NCBI GenBank assembly: GCA_016703965.1
Contig: JADJBB010000021.1
Coordinates: 806,001 to 870,000 of the forward strand
Direction: 5' to 3'
DNA from: Acidobacteriota bacterium
GTDB taxonomy: Bacteria; Acidobacteriota; Blastocatellia; Pyrinomonadales; Pyrinomonadaceae
Length of the DNA stretch: 64,000 nucleotides
The translations under genes were made by a program, and so were the position numbers. The notes under the pieces are model-generated. The model searched no databases and had not been told where the DNA came from. It saw only the letters and a program-made list of their open reading frames with translations. Below are positions 8,199 through 17,372 of the stretch, piece after piece. How positions within the stretch are numbered: the stretch's first letter is position 1; every line of letters starts with the position of its first letter.

Positions 8199-10082
8199 AT
8201 GAGGAAAGCGGCTCGAAAATTCCCGAAGGCAATTAAGTTTGTCCGTCTTGGACCGACCGCTCTTGTCGCGCTTTTGGCTCTGCTGTTAACCGCTTGTTCT
8301 GAGCTTCAGCAGCCAAAGGTCGAGCCATTTTTTGCCCAAACCGTCCCGCCGCCAAAGCAGGAACTCCGCTGGAGCAACGGCAAAACGCCAAGATCGCTCG
8401 ACCCGGCGAAAGCCTCAGCCGCACCGGAAACCGACATTGTTCGAGCAGCCTATGAAGGGCTGACCGACCTTGACAGCAAGAGTTTGCACGAAATACCCGG
8501 CGTTGCCGAGAAATGGGAATCGAGCGACGATCTAAAAACCTGGACCTTCACGCTGCGAAAGGACGCCCGCTGGTCCAACAACGAGCGTGTAACGGCAACG
8601 GATTTTGTCGCTTCGTGGAAGCGTCTTGCCGCCCTTCAGGACAAGCTATCGACCGCCTATCTGTTCCAAAACATCGTTGGAATGGAAGCGAAAACGGAGA
8701 CTGACAATGGTGCTCCTACTGACTTTCTGCAGGCCGTTCCGTCGGAAAATACCGTCAGCGGTGAAATGATCCGGAGTGCCGAGATCGTGCCAAAAACTCA
8801 AATGGCGATCCCGCAGCCGACCGCAAAACCCGCCGAGACGCCTCAGGCTCCGGTAGTAAAAGCAACACCTGCCACACCACAGTTTGGCGTTGAAGCCCTC
8901 GATGATCTTACGTTAAAGATATCGCTTGTCCTGCCGGACAGGGATTTTCCAAAGCTTGTTGCGAATCCCATTTTCCGGCCTGTTTATCAGGGTACCGCAG
9001 GTGATGAAGGCCCGCGTATCGATCCGGCGACGGTGACGAACGGAGCGTTCAAGATAACGAAGGTCGCTGAGGATGGTATTTCTATGGAACGCTCGGAAAC
9101 CTACTGGAATCGTAAAGCCATTGCTCTCGAACGCGTGCGTTTTGTCGCCGCGAGTTCGGCCGAAAATGCGCTCAACGCTTACAAAAAAGGCGAAGTCGAT
9201 GTGATCACGAACGCTTCATTCGAGCCCCTGGCCTTGAAATTGCTCACGCCTTACGAAGATTTCCGCCGCACGGCCCACAGTGCTCTCAATTTTTACGAAT
9301 TCAACGAGACAAAAGCTCCTTACAATGACCGCCGCGTCCGCGAGGCTTTGGCAGTGGCGATCGACCGGGCAAAGCTGACCGATGGCGACCTCGAGGGAAT
9401 GAATCAGCCAGCGTATTCATTCTTTCCGCTCGGCGAGACGCGTAAAGAGCCGCTTGCTCTCGACACAGCTAAGGCAAAGCAGCTGCTTGAAAAGGCCGGC
9501 TTCCCAAATGGCGAAGGTTTCCCGCGGATCCGCCTCGTCATCAATCGCAATGACGTCCAGCAGCGTGTCGCCCGTTCGGTCGCCCGCATGTGGAAGCAGA
9601 ATCTAAACCTTGACACCGTGATCACCGTAAAAGAGTCGTCCGAGATCGATGAGATCAAAAAAAGCGGTGAGTACGACCTGCTGAGACGCGGCGTTGTTCT
9701 GCCGGCGAATGACGAACTTGTCAATATCGAATCCGTTCTTGGTTCAGCGGAAAAAACGCAGATCGAAAAAACTCCGGCTGAGATCAAGGCCGAGGCTGAG
9801 AGCCTCCTCGAAGAAAAGCGGTTGTCGGACCCCGGAACATCGCCCGAAGGCGGGCCGTTTGACCTGAATGATACTGAGCCGCCGGTCGAAAAGCCCGAAG
9901 GATCGCCGATCCTCAGTGAGGCTGATGTGGTTTACGAACTAAAGGTTATCCCACTTTATTTTCCGACATCTTACTCTCTCGTGAAGCCTTACATTCGGGG
10001 ATTTGAGATGAACGCCCTTGACGCGCATTCACTAAAAGAGGTTAGTATAGACAACAACTGGCAGCCGCGATCTGGGCGGTAG
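8199..10082 (+). CDS. peptide ABC transporter substrate-binding lipoprotein (first paralogue)
   Basis: A 627-residue SBP_bac_5 (OppA/DppA) protein with a lipoprotein signal; the lipobox LLTAC places the acylated Cys near residue 33. Typical features include WSNGKTPRSLDPAKAS, a WTFTLRKDARWSN-type segment and ALAVAIDR in the second lobe. It is unusual in two ways: a Pro/Ala/Thr-rich insertion near residues 185-230, and an acidic low-complexity stretch near 525-575 that replaces part of lobe I. Both suggest a divergent or specialised binder. In the outer leaflet of the inner membrane it would capture oligopeptides for the permease encoded downstream. A tandem paralogue follows. Confidence 0.88.
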   Translation: MRKAARKFPKAIKFVRLGPTALVALLALLLTACSELQQPKVEPFFAQTVPPPKQELRWSNGKTPRSLDPAKASAAPETDIVRAAYEGLTDLDSKSLHEIPGVAEKWESSDDLKTWTFTLRKDARWSNNERVTATDFVASWKRLAALQDKLSTAYLFQNIVGMEAKTETDNGAPTDFLQAVPSENTVSGEMIRSAEIVPKTQMAIPQPTAKPAETPQAPVVKATPATPQFGVEALDDLTLKISLVLPDRDFPKLVANPIFRPVYQGTAGDEGPRIDPATVTNGAFKITKVAEDGISMERSETYWNRKAIALERVRFVAASSAENALNAYKKGEVDVITNASFEPLALKLLTPYEDFRRTAHSALNFYEFNETKAPYNDRRVREALAVAIDRAKLTDGDLEGMNQPAYSFFPLGETRKEPLALDTAKAKQLLEKAGFPNGEGFPRIRLVINRNDVQQRVARSVARMWKQNLNLDTVITVKESSEIDEIKKSGEYDLLRRGVVLPANDELVNIESVLGSAEKTQIEKTPAEIKAEAESLLEEKRLSDPGTSPEGGPFDLNDTEPPVEKPEGSPILSEADVVYELKVIPLYFPTSYSLVKPYIRGFEMNALDAHSLKEVSIDNNWQPRSGR

Positions 10083-10139
10083 TTTTACACTGACGGTCTA
10101 TAAAGCAACGACAATTGGTCCGTTTTTCCTGCGATCCTT

Positions 10140-12173
10140 ATGTTGAGACATAGAATTGGCAGAATGCGTAACGCGTTCGCATTATTTGCGATAGGCGTGC
10201 TTTTGTCCGCGTGTACGCCGCCTGGCGGCGGCCGCTATTTTGGAAAAACTGTCGCGCCCACCGATAACGTTCTCCGCTACGTCAGCGGCTCGGAACCCGA
10301 GACGCTCGACCCGCACGTGTCGTCCGGCCAGCCCGAGGCCCGCGTTTACATGGCCCTTTACGAGGGCCTCGTAGAATACGGCCCAAAAGATCTGCAGCCG
10401 ATACCCGCGATCGCTCAAAGTTGGGAGATTAGCGCGGACGTGGACGAATTTGTTTTTCACTTGCGCGACAATGCGAAATTCAGTGACGGTACGCCGATCA
10501 CGGCTAATGATTTCGTTTATAGTTTTCGCCGCGGATTTGCCCCGGCGACGATTTCTTCATCGACGGAACTGGGTTTCTTTATAAAGTATGCTGAGGGGTT
10601 CAACACCGGTCAGGTCTTTGTTAGAAAGGGCGACTCATTCCTTTTAGCCAGGGATTTTAAGGGCGAGGAAAAACTCGGAAGCACCATCGGGCCCGAGAGC
10701 GCATTCCATACCTTTCAGCATTCGCCGACGCGGCTGATGCTTGATGGCGATGAGAAGAAACGTGCAAAGCAGCTCGATGCCGATCCAAAACTTAAGGCGG
10801 CGGTCGACGGGGCTGAATTCGTCCCGGTCAAAGGCGAGGATATTGGCGTCGAGGCCATCGATGATCACACGCTTCGCATAACGCTGCGCCAGAGTGCACC
10901 ATTCTTTGTCGGTTTACTGGCTCATCAGTTTTTCCGCGTGGTGCCGAGACAGGCCATCGATAAATGGGGCAAAGACTGGACAAAACCGAAGAATATTGTG
11001 AGCAGCGGGCCTTTTCGTTTGAAAGAACATCGGCCGTACGATGCTCTGGTCCTGGAAAAGGACCCAAATTACTGGGACGCGGCCAATGTTCATCTGGATG
11101 GTATCGCTCTCTATCCGATCGAAGAAAATTCAACGATCCTCAACCTCTACAAAGCCGGTTCCATTGACGCGTTTCTTAATCACTCGGTTGTGACGTCGTG
11201 GATCGGCGAGGTTAAGAATTACAAAGACGAATACCTTAATTTTCCGGAGGGCTCCACCGCGTACTACAGCATGAACATCCGGAAGGCGCCCTTCGACAAC
11301 GTAAAGGTGCGTAAGGCGTTTGCAATGGCGGTTGACCGCGTCGCTCTTTCAAATTTTCGGATAATCACAAAACCGCTTTACGACATAACGCCGGCGGGCA
11401 TCTTTCCCGCATATGACAAGGCCCGTGAAAAGATAAGCGAGGAGGTCAGAAAAGAGCGCGGAGTGCCGCCCGAGGAATGGGCCAAAAATAATAAATTTGA
11501 CGCCGACGGGGCTCGTAAAATGCTTACCGATGCGGGTTTTCCAGTAGAGAAAAGCGGTGACGGCTTTGTCTGCCCGACGTTTCCCACGGATACTGTTTCG
11601 CTGATGTTCAATACGAACGAGAGTAATAAATCGGTCGCCGAATTCGTCCAGGCGCAGTGGAAACAGAATCTGGGTGTCACCGTTCCGTTGAAAAGTCAGG
11701 AGTTCAAGACATTCTTGAAGGATCGTCATGAGGTAAACTACACTGGCTTTGCCCAAAGTCTCTGGTCGGGCGACTATATGGATCCGTACACGTTTATCTC
11801 GCTTCATTACGGCTATCCTAATAACGGCGATTCCGGTTTCAACGATCCTAAGTTCAACAAGATGCTCGACGACGCCAATGCCGAGCTTGATGCGACAAAG
11901 CGGTTTGAAATGCTCGCACGGGCGGAATTTTATCTAATGGAACAGCAGCCATCCGTCCCGCTAACCACGAACGCGACGAACTGGATGAAGAAACCGTACG
12001 TCAAAGGTATGTACCCAAATCCTGGAACGCTCTTGCCGTGGAAATTTGTTTACATTGAGCGAGATCCGGCCAAATGGGACACGGATGTCGAAAATATCCT
12101 TTCGCACAGCGATCCTCAGGTTGATAAACAGCTGCAGGATCTGATGAGTACGCAAAAGGCAGCGGCGAAGTAA
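10140..12173 (+). CDS. oppA: oligopeptide ABC transporter substrate-binding lipoprotein (second paralogue)
   Basis: 677 residues, SBP_bac_5 family, with lipobox LLSAC near residue 25. It is the more canonical of the two tandem binding proteins: SGSEPETLDPH near the mature N terminus, WEISADVDEFVFHLRD, DGTPITANDFVYSF and DPNYWDAANVHLDG all match OppA. The ATG at 10164 (MRNAFALFAIG) is an alternative start that would also give a good leader. It is followed 10 nt later by the first permease gene, so it is probably the binding protein used by this transporter. Confidence 0.92.
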   Translation: MLRHRIGRMRNAFALFAIGVLLSACTPPGGGRYFGKTVAPTDNVLRYVSGSEPETLDPHVSSGQPEARVYMALYEGLVEYGPKDLQPIPAIAQSWEISADVDEFVFHLRDNAKFSDGTPITANDFVYSFRRGFAPATISSSTELGFFIKYAEGFNTGQVFVRKGDSFLLARDFKGEEKLGSTIGPESAFHTFQHSPTRLMLDGDEKKRAKQLDADPKLKAAVDGAEFVPVKGEDIGVEAIDDHTLRITLRQSAPFFVGLLAHQFFRVVPRQAIDKWGKDWTKPKNIVSSGPFRLKEHRPYDALVLEKDPNYWDAANVHLDGIALYPIEENSTILNLYKAGSIDAFLNHSVVTSWIGEVKNYKDEYLNFPEGSTAYYSMNIRKAPFDNVKVRKAFAMAVDRVALSNFRIITKPLYDITPAGIFPAYDKAREKISEEVRKERGVPPEEWAKNNKFDADGARKMLTDAGFPVEKSGDGFVCPTFPTDTVSLMFNTNESNKSVAEFVQAQWKQNLGVTVPLKSQEFKTFLKDRHEVNYTGFAQSLWSGDYMDPYTFISLHYGYPNNGDSGFNDPKFNKMLDDANAELDATKRFEMLARAEFYLMEQQPSVPLTTNATNWMKKPYVKGMYPNPGTLLPWKFVYIERDPAKWDTDVENILSHSDPQVDKQLQDLMSTQKAAAK

Positions 12174-12183
12174 AAGATTATAG

Positions 12184-13101
12184 ATGCTTAGTTTTATCCT
12201 ACGCAGATTGCTGGTCATTATCCCCATGGCTCTCGTTGTTGTGACGTTGACGTGGGGATTGATCCGTGTCGCTCCGGGAAATTTCTACACGGCTGAGAAA
12301 AAGCTGCCGCCGGCGGTCGAGGCGACGATCCGTAAGAAATATGGGCTCGATAAACCCTGGTACACGCAGTACGGGATAATGATGTCAAACATCATTCGCG
12401 GCGATTTTGGCGATTCGCTGAAGTATCAGGGCCAGTCGGTCAACGAGATCATCTGGCGGCATCTGCCATATTCGGCGACTATCGGTATTCTTGGTTATCT
12501 GCTGGCGCTGCTCTTGGGGCTTTCGGCGGGAACAGTAGCGGCTTTGCGGCAAAATTCTTCGTTCGATTACGGTTCCATGGGGCTAGCGATGCTCGGCCTT
12601 TCGATACCTAATTTCGTGCTCGGGCCGCTGTTCGTTCTGATATTTTCTTTCTGGTTCTACCTGCTGCCGCCGGCTCGGTGGAACGGCATTTCCTCGCTCA
12701 TCTTGCCGGTGTGTACGCTCGCGGGAATTTATGCAGCTTACATAGCGCGCCTGACCCGTGCCGGAATGCTCGAGGTAATGCGATCAGATTACATCCGAAC
12801 GGCCCGGGCGAAGGGCCTGAGCGACTGGTCAGTGCTGCTGCGCCACGCTATCCGCGGCGGCTTGATCCCGGTAGTTTCTTTCACGGGCCCGGCACTCGCC
12901 GCTTTGCTCGCGGGAACGGTCGTGGTCGAAAAGGTGTTCGCGATCCCCGGCCTCGGCAACGTGTTTATTCAAGCGGTTTTCAACCGCGATGAGCCGCTAA
13001 TACTTGGAGTGGTCGCTTTTTTGTCGATTATGATCATGGTTTTTAATCTGATAGTCGACGTGACATACGGATTTTTGGATCCGCGGATCCGCTACGAATA
13101 G
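12184..13101 (+). CDS. oppB: oligopeptide ABC transporter permease, OppB/DppB type
   Basis: 305 residues with six predicted transmembrane segments; the first is MLSFILRRLLVIIPMALVV. The EAA-loop that docks on the ATPase is present (YIRTARAKGLSDWSVLLRHA), as is the conserved periplasmic region after the first membrane segment. It forms the inner-membrane channel with OppC. The 2-nt gap to oppC indicates translational coupling. Confidence 0.95.
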   Translation: MLSFILRRLLVIIPMALVVVTLTWGLIRVAPGNFYTAEKKLPPAVEATIRKKYGLDKPWYTQYGIMMSNIIRGDFGDSLKYQGQSVNEIIWRHLPYSATIGILGYLLALLLGLSAGTVAALRQNSSFDYGSMGLAMLGLSIPNFVLGPLFVLIFSFWFYLLPPARWNGISSLILPVCTLAGIYAAYIARLTRAGMLEVMRSDYIRTARAKGLSDWSVLLRHAIRGGLIPVVSFTGPALAALLAGTVVVEKVFAIPGLGNVFIQAVFNRDEPLILGVVAFLSIMIMVFNLIVDVTYGFLDPRIRYE

Positions 13102-13103
13102 AT

Positions 13104-14066
13104 ATGCCGGACGAAGTCCAAATAATAAAAGGCACATCACTTTGGCGTGACGCCTGGAAACGGCTGCTGCGGAACAAACTCGCGGTCTTCGGCCTGGTCG
13201 TGCTTGGCGTGCTGCTGGTTGGCGTGACAATTGGACCGTCGATCATCTATTGGACGACCGGATATACGTACGATCTTATTCCGACGGACCGTGCCCTGGT
13301 CAGAGCAATGCCGCCGTCGTTCAAGCACCTGATGGGCACAGATGATGCCGGGCGCGATATTTTCGCACGTGTACTGCAGGGCGGACGCATTTCACTGATC
13401 GTCGGATTGATCTCGACGACGGTTTCGCTCATCGTCGGTGTTTCGTACGGAGCGGTCGCGGGATTTCTAGGCGGCCGGGCCGATAACATCATGATGCGGA
13501 TCGTCGATATTTTCTACTCGATCCCGTACATTTTGATCGTCATCGTTTTGCTAAGCGTTTTTGGCGGAGCGGGAACCCCGGCATGGATAAAGTTCCTTTC
13601 GGAAACTTTTGGCGGGGCGGGAAATCAGGCTTTAAGCCAGATATTCCTTCTGTTCTTCGCCCTCGGGCTGGTTTCCTGGCTGACGATGGCTCGGGTGGTT
13701 CGCGGGCAGATACTGAGCCTTAAAAATCAGGAATTCGTCATGGCGGCACGAGCGACCGGCGTTTCAAATTTCGGCATTATCTTTCGTCATCTGATCCCGA
13801 ACGCCCTCGGCCCGGTGATCGTTTACGCGACGCTGACGGTGCCGAGCGTGATGCTGAGCGAGGCATTTCTGTCGTTCCTTGGGCTCGGCGTTCAGCCGCC
13901 GTTCGCGTCGTGGGGCAGCCTTGCCGCAGACGGTATCAAGAATGTGGCGATATTCCCGTGGCAGCTGATCTTTCCGGGGTTGACGATGGCTTTGACGCTG
14001 TTTTCATTGAACTTTTTGGGCGATGGTATTCGTGATGCCCTCGATCCGCAGACGCGGAAATTCTAG
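13104..14066 (+). CDS. oppC: oligopeptide ABC transporter permease, OppC/DppC type
   Basis: 320 residues, with the OppC-specific cytoplasmic N-terminus (SLWRDAWKRLLRNKLAV) and the motif HLMGTDDAGRDIFARVLQGG in the first periplasmic stretch. The EAA-loop appears as FVMAARATGVSNFGIIFRHL. Six transmembrane helices are expected. It pairs with OppB. The gene is followed by a small exported protein before the ATPase genes, an interruption not usual in opp operons. Confidence 0.95.
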   Translation: MPDEVQIIKGTSLWRDAWKRLLRNKLAVFGLVVLGVLLVGVTIGPSIIYWTTGYTYDLIPTDRALVRAMPPSFKHLMGTDDAGRDIFARVLQGGRISLIVGLISTTVSLIVGVSYGAVAGFLGGRADNIMMRIVDIFYSIPYILIVIVLLSVFGGAGTPAWIKFLSETFGGAGNQALSQIFLLFFALGLVSWLTMARVVRGQILSLKNQEFVMAARATGVSNFGIIFRHLIPNALGPVIVYATLTVPSVMLSEAFLSFLGLGVQPPFASWGSLAADGIKNVAIFPWQLIFPGLTMALTLFSLNFLGDGIRDALDPQTRKF

Positions 14067-14084
14067 GAGATGTTTTTTTAGTTA

Positions 14085-14645
14085 GTGAGAAAGGTAATTT
14101 TTTTAAGCGTAAGTATTCTATTTTCCGCAGTAATAGTAAGCGGCCAGTTATTACCGGGAAAACCGGCATTGCAGACAAAACCAACGGCCAAGGCTCAGGC
14201 GAAGCCGACGCAACCGGCCAAGCCCGGTGGGTTAAAAATCATTAAAGAAGGTGTCGGGATCGACGGAATTGTTGTCGGCAGATCGACCTCGAAGGATGTG
14301 ATCAAGAAATTTGGCAAGGTCTATCGTTGGGAGGTCAATAAGAAGTATTCGTACCAGATGACCTATGACAATGCCGGAGTTTCGTTCTATTTTTGCCAGA
14401 GTGACAAGACCGAAGAGATCTTTCTGATCGAAATAAAATCGCCGTACAAAGGCAAAACGACCAAGGGGATCGTGCTCGGCAGATCGACCAAAGAGGAAAC
14501 GGAAAAGATCTACGGCAAGCCGAAAGACGGGTTCGAATATCCGGGCATCAATTTTTACTACAACCGATACGGCAAGCGAAATCTAATAACCGAGATCGAT
14601 ATCACCGAGAAAACGGGGCTGAGGCAGTGCGACGCTAAGAAATGA
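14085..14645 (+). CDS. exported protein with two tandem GI-V/L-GRST repeats, function unknown
   Basis: 186 residues from a GTG start with a Sec signal peptide (MRKVIFLSVSILFSAVIVSGQ). After a Lys/Pro/Ala-rich linker there are two copies of one unit. Copy one is near residues 57-115 (GIVVGRSTSKDVIKKFGK, later GVSFYF); copy two is near 127-165 (GIVLGRSTKEETEKIYGKP, later GINFYY). The layout recalls small outer-membrane assembly factors of the SmpA/BamE sort, but I do not recognise the family. It lies inside the opp gene cluster and overlaps oppD by 4 nt (ATGA), so it is translated with the transporter. Confidence 0.75.
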   Translation: MRKVIFLSVSILFSAVIVSGQLLPGKPALQTKPTAKAQAKPTQPAKPGGLKIIKEGVGIDGIVVGRSTSKDVIKKFGKVYRWEVNKKYSYQMTYDNAGVSFYFCQSDKTEEIFLIEIKSPYKGKTTKGIVLGRSTKEETEKIYGKPKDGFEYPGINFYYNRYGKRNLITEIDITEKTGLRQCDAKK

Positions 14646-15643
14646 CGAAAGACGGCGAAAACATATTGACCGTGGATGGCCTGAAGACGTACTTCTCGAC
14701 TGAGGATGGCGTGGTGAAGGCCGTTGACGGCATCTCGTTCGAGCTGAAAAAGGGCGAAACGCTCGGCATCGTCGGCGAATCGGGCAGCGGGAAATCGGTG
14801 ACGAATCTCTCGATCATGCGGCTCATTCAGGAACCGCCGGGCAAGATCGCCGGCGGCCGTGTGATATTTGACGGCGTTGATGTGCTGCAATTGCCGATGG
14901 ACGCAGTGCGAAAGCTTCGCGGCAAACGGATCGCGATGATCTTTCAGGACCCGATGACGTCGCTCAATCCGTTCATGAAGATCTCGCGGCAACTGATGGA
15001 GGTCACGGAGCTTCACCTCGGCCACACAAAACAGCAGGCACGCGAACACGCCATAAAGATGCTCAAAATGGTCGGCATCTCAGACGCCGAATCGCGCATG
15101 GACAGCTATCCGCACGAATTCTCAGGCGGTATGCGCCAGCGCGTGATGATCGCAATGGGCCTGAGCTGCGATCCCGAATTACTCATCGCCGACGAACCGA
15201 CGACCGCACTCGATGTCACCATCCAGGCACAGATCCTGGAACTGATCAAAGATCTACGAACCCGAATGGGCACGAGTGTCATCCTGATCACCCACGACCT
15301 GGGTGTTGTGGCAGGAATGACGGACAAGATCATCGTTATGTATGCCGGCAAGGTCTTCGAACAAGCTCCGACGCTCGAACTTTTCGACCGGCCGGCAAAT
15401 CCGTACACAAAAGGCTTACTCCGTTCTGTTCCGGATCCGCTCCACGAGCACGGCGAGCCGCTGTATCAGATCCCCGGTTTGCCGCCGGATGTTGCCAATT
15501 TACCTCCTGGCTGTCCGTTCGCCGAGCGGTGCGACCGGGCGCAGGACATTTGCCGCAGCGAGTTTCCGCCGTTCGTCGAGATAAACGTGAACCATCGCTC
15601 GCTTTGCCATTTTGCTAAGGAAGTTTTTGAGGAGTCGCTATGA
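14642..15643 (+). CDS. oppD: oligopeptide ABC transporter ATP-binding protein, OppD/DppD type
   Basis: 333 residues. Walker A GESGSGKS, signature FSGGMRQR, Walker B LLIADEPTTALD and the switch His in LITHDLG are all present. The C-terminal oligopeptide-transporter extension has the cysteine cluster CPFAERCDRAQDIC. It forms a heterodimeric ATPase with OppF. It overlaps the preceding gene by 4 nt and the following lipoprotein gene by 4 nt, both ATGA. Confidence 0.96.
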   Translation: MTKDGENILTVDGLKTYFSTEDGVVKAVDGISFELKKGETLGIVGESGSGKSVTNLSIMRLIQEPPGKIAGGRVIFDGVDVLQLPMDAVRKLRGKRIAMIFQDPMTSLNPFMKISRQLMEVTELHLGHTKQQAREHAIKMLKMVGISDAESRMDSYPHEFSGGMRQRVMIAMGLSCDPELLIADEPTTALDVTIQAQILELIKDLRTRMGTSVILITHDLGVVAGMTDKIIVMYAGKVFEQAPTLELFDRPANPYTKGLLRSVPDPLHEHGEPLYQIPGLPPDVANLPPGCPFAERCDRAQDICRSEFPPFVEINVNHRSLCHFAKEVFEESL

Positions 15644-16299
15644 AGAGATTGACCTTGATACTGCTGCTCTTGTGCAGCGTTGGTTTGGGCTGCAAGTTCA
15701 TTGATTCGCTAAAGGGCGGCGGATCTGGCTCCGGAAGCGGCAGTTCCGGCGGTTCGGCTTCGGGTGGCAGGGATCCTAAGGCAGACGTTATTGCGGCCTC
15801 GAAAAAATTCATCGATCTTAAGTCGTTCTCCGCCAAGACGGAAGGCGTCGGGCAAACCGAGATCAAGTCGCAGATCGATTACGTCGCTCCCGACCGCTAT
15901 CACATCAGCTACCTCGCCGGAACCGGTGCGGGAATGGAGATGATAATGATCGGCGGCCAATCGTACATGAAGGCGGCCGGCGGCTCGTGGTCAAAGATGC
16001 CCGGCGATGCGAAAACGATACCGAATCTGCGTGATTCGTTTACCGACGAAGGTCTAAAATCGCTTTCGGACGTGAAATTCGAGGGCGAGGAAATGTTAGA
16101 CGGCAAACCGGCCCTCGTTTATTCGTACAAGAATGTTACGCCGGTCGGAAATTACCCGTTTACATCAAAAAGCTGGATATCTAAAGCGTCAGGCCTTCCG
16201 ATGAAGATATATGTCGAATATTCCAACGGCATGCTGAAACACGTGACGGTGAATTACGACACCGAATCACCTGTTACCATCGAGCCGCCGATCAAATAA
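15640..16299 (+). CDS. LolA-like lipoprotein of unknown function
   Basis: 219 residues. A lipoprotein signal ends at LGC (Cys near residue 18), followed by a Gly/Ser-rich linker about 25 residues long. The folded part reads like the incomplete-barrel LolA/LppX/DUF superfamily: DLKSFSAKTEG, IDYVAPDRYHISY, GGQSYMKAAGGSWSKM, then WISKASGLPMKIYVEY. Such proteins bind lipid or hydrophobic ligands in the periplasm; the ligand here is unknown. Its ATG overlaps the oppD stop and oppF follows after 2 nt, so it is embedded in the transporter operon. Confidence 0.75.
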   Translation: MKRLTLILLLLCSVGLGCKFIDSLKGGGSGSGSGSSGGSASGGRDPKADVIAASKKFIDLKSFSAKTEGVGQTEIKSQIDYVAPDRYHISYLAGTGAGMEMIMIGGQSYMKAAGGSWSKMPGDAKTIPNLRDSFTDEGLKSLSDVKFEGEEMLDGKPALVYSYKNVTPVGNYPFTSKSWISKASGLPMKIYVEYSNGMLKHVTVNYDTESPVTIEPPIK

Positions 16300-16301
16300 G
16301 A

Positions 16302-17372
16302 ATGGCCGAACAAAACGACAACCTTATCTCGATCCGGGATCTGAAGGTCCACTACCGTTCAGGCGGCGGGTTGTTCAGCGCCGCGAAAACGGTCAAGGCG
16401 GTCGATGGAGTTTCGCTCGATATCAGAAGAGGCGAGACACTCGGCCTCGTCGGTGAATCGGGCTGCGGGAAATCGACTCTTGGAAAGGCTATTTTAAGGC
16501 TCACCGAACCGACCGGCGGCAAGGTGATCTACAACAGCCAGGATCTCGCGCACTTGCCCAGATCAGCGATGCGCGAGCAGCGAAAACATTTGCAGATGAT
16601 CTTTCAAGATCCGTACGCGAGCCTCAATCCGCGAAGGACGGTGGGCGGCATTATCGGCGAGCCGATACGCACTTTCGGCCTTGCGAACGGTAGATCGGTC
16701 GATGCGATGGTTCAGGATCTAATGGAAACGGTGGGACTGAGCCGACGGTTCGCGAAACGCTATCCGCATGAATTCTCAGGCGGCCAGCGTCAGCGTATCG
16801 GCATTGCAAGGGCACTCGCGGTCGATCCCGAATTTATAATCGCCGATGAACCGATCTCAGCTCTCGATGTCTCGATCCAGGCCCAGATCATGAACCTGAT
16901 GCAGCGTCTGCAGGCGGAAAAAGGGCTGACGTATCTTTTTATTTCGCACGACCTCCGCGCTATCCGCCACCTCTCGGACCGCGTAGCCGTGATGTATCTC
17001 GGCCGCATCGTCGAACTCGCCGACGGCAAAGACATATACCGTGACCCGCTGATGCCGTATACCAAAGCCCTGATCTCAGCCGTACCTGTCCCCGACCCGG
17101 AGGTGGAGGCAAAACGCGAGCGTATCATTCTGAAAGGCGATGTCCCTTCACCGATCGACCCGCCTGCGGGCTGCCATTTCCACACCCGCTGCCAATACGC
17201 CATCCCCGAATGCAAAACGATATCGCCGCAACTGGTCGAGATCAAACCGCGCCACCAGGCTGCCTGCATCCGCATCAGCGCGACGCACCCAAATATCGAG
17301 GAAAATGCTGCGGCCGGTTTGGCGCAATTTAGTTGCGATTCGGAAGAGTTTTCACTCCAACAACACGTTTGA
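16302..17372 (+). CDS. oppF: oligopeptide ABC transporter ATP-binding protein, OppF/DppF type
   Basis: 356 residues. Walker A GESGCGKS, signature FSGGQRQR, Walker B FIIADEPISALD and switch ISHDL are intact; the C-terminal cysteine cluster is CHFHTRCQYAIPEC. The protein carries about 28 residues beyond the usual end of the family (from SATHPNIEEN onward). The DNA encoding that tail is similar to a noncoding stretch near 25.0 kb, so the tail may come from a repeat that overlaps the gene end. This is the last gene of the opp cluster. Confidence 0.94.
   Translation: MAEQNDNLISIRDLKVHYRSGGGLFSAAKTVKAVDGVSLDIRRGETLGLVGESGCGKSTLGKAILRLTEPTGGKVIYNSQDLAHLPRSAMREQRKHLQMIFQDPYASLNPRRTVGGIIGEPIRTFGLANGRSVDAMVQDLMETVGLSRRFAKRYPHEFSGGQRQRIGIARALAVDPEFIIADEPISALDVSIQAQIMNLMQRLQAEKGLTYLFISHDLRAIRHLSDRVAVMYLGRIVELADGKDIYRDPLMPYTKALISAVPVPDPEVEAKRERIILKGDVPSPIDPPAGCHFHTRCQYAIPECKTISPQLVEIKPRHQAACIRISATHPNIEENAAAGLAQFSCDSEEFSLQQHV

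Noticed and set aside
8199..17372. opp cluster as a horizontally acquired island
   Set aside because: No flanking mobile genes or tRNA and no clear change in base composition; it looks like ordinary chromosome.
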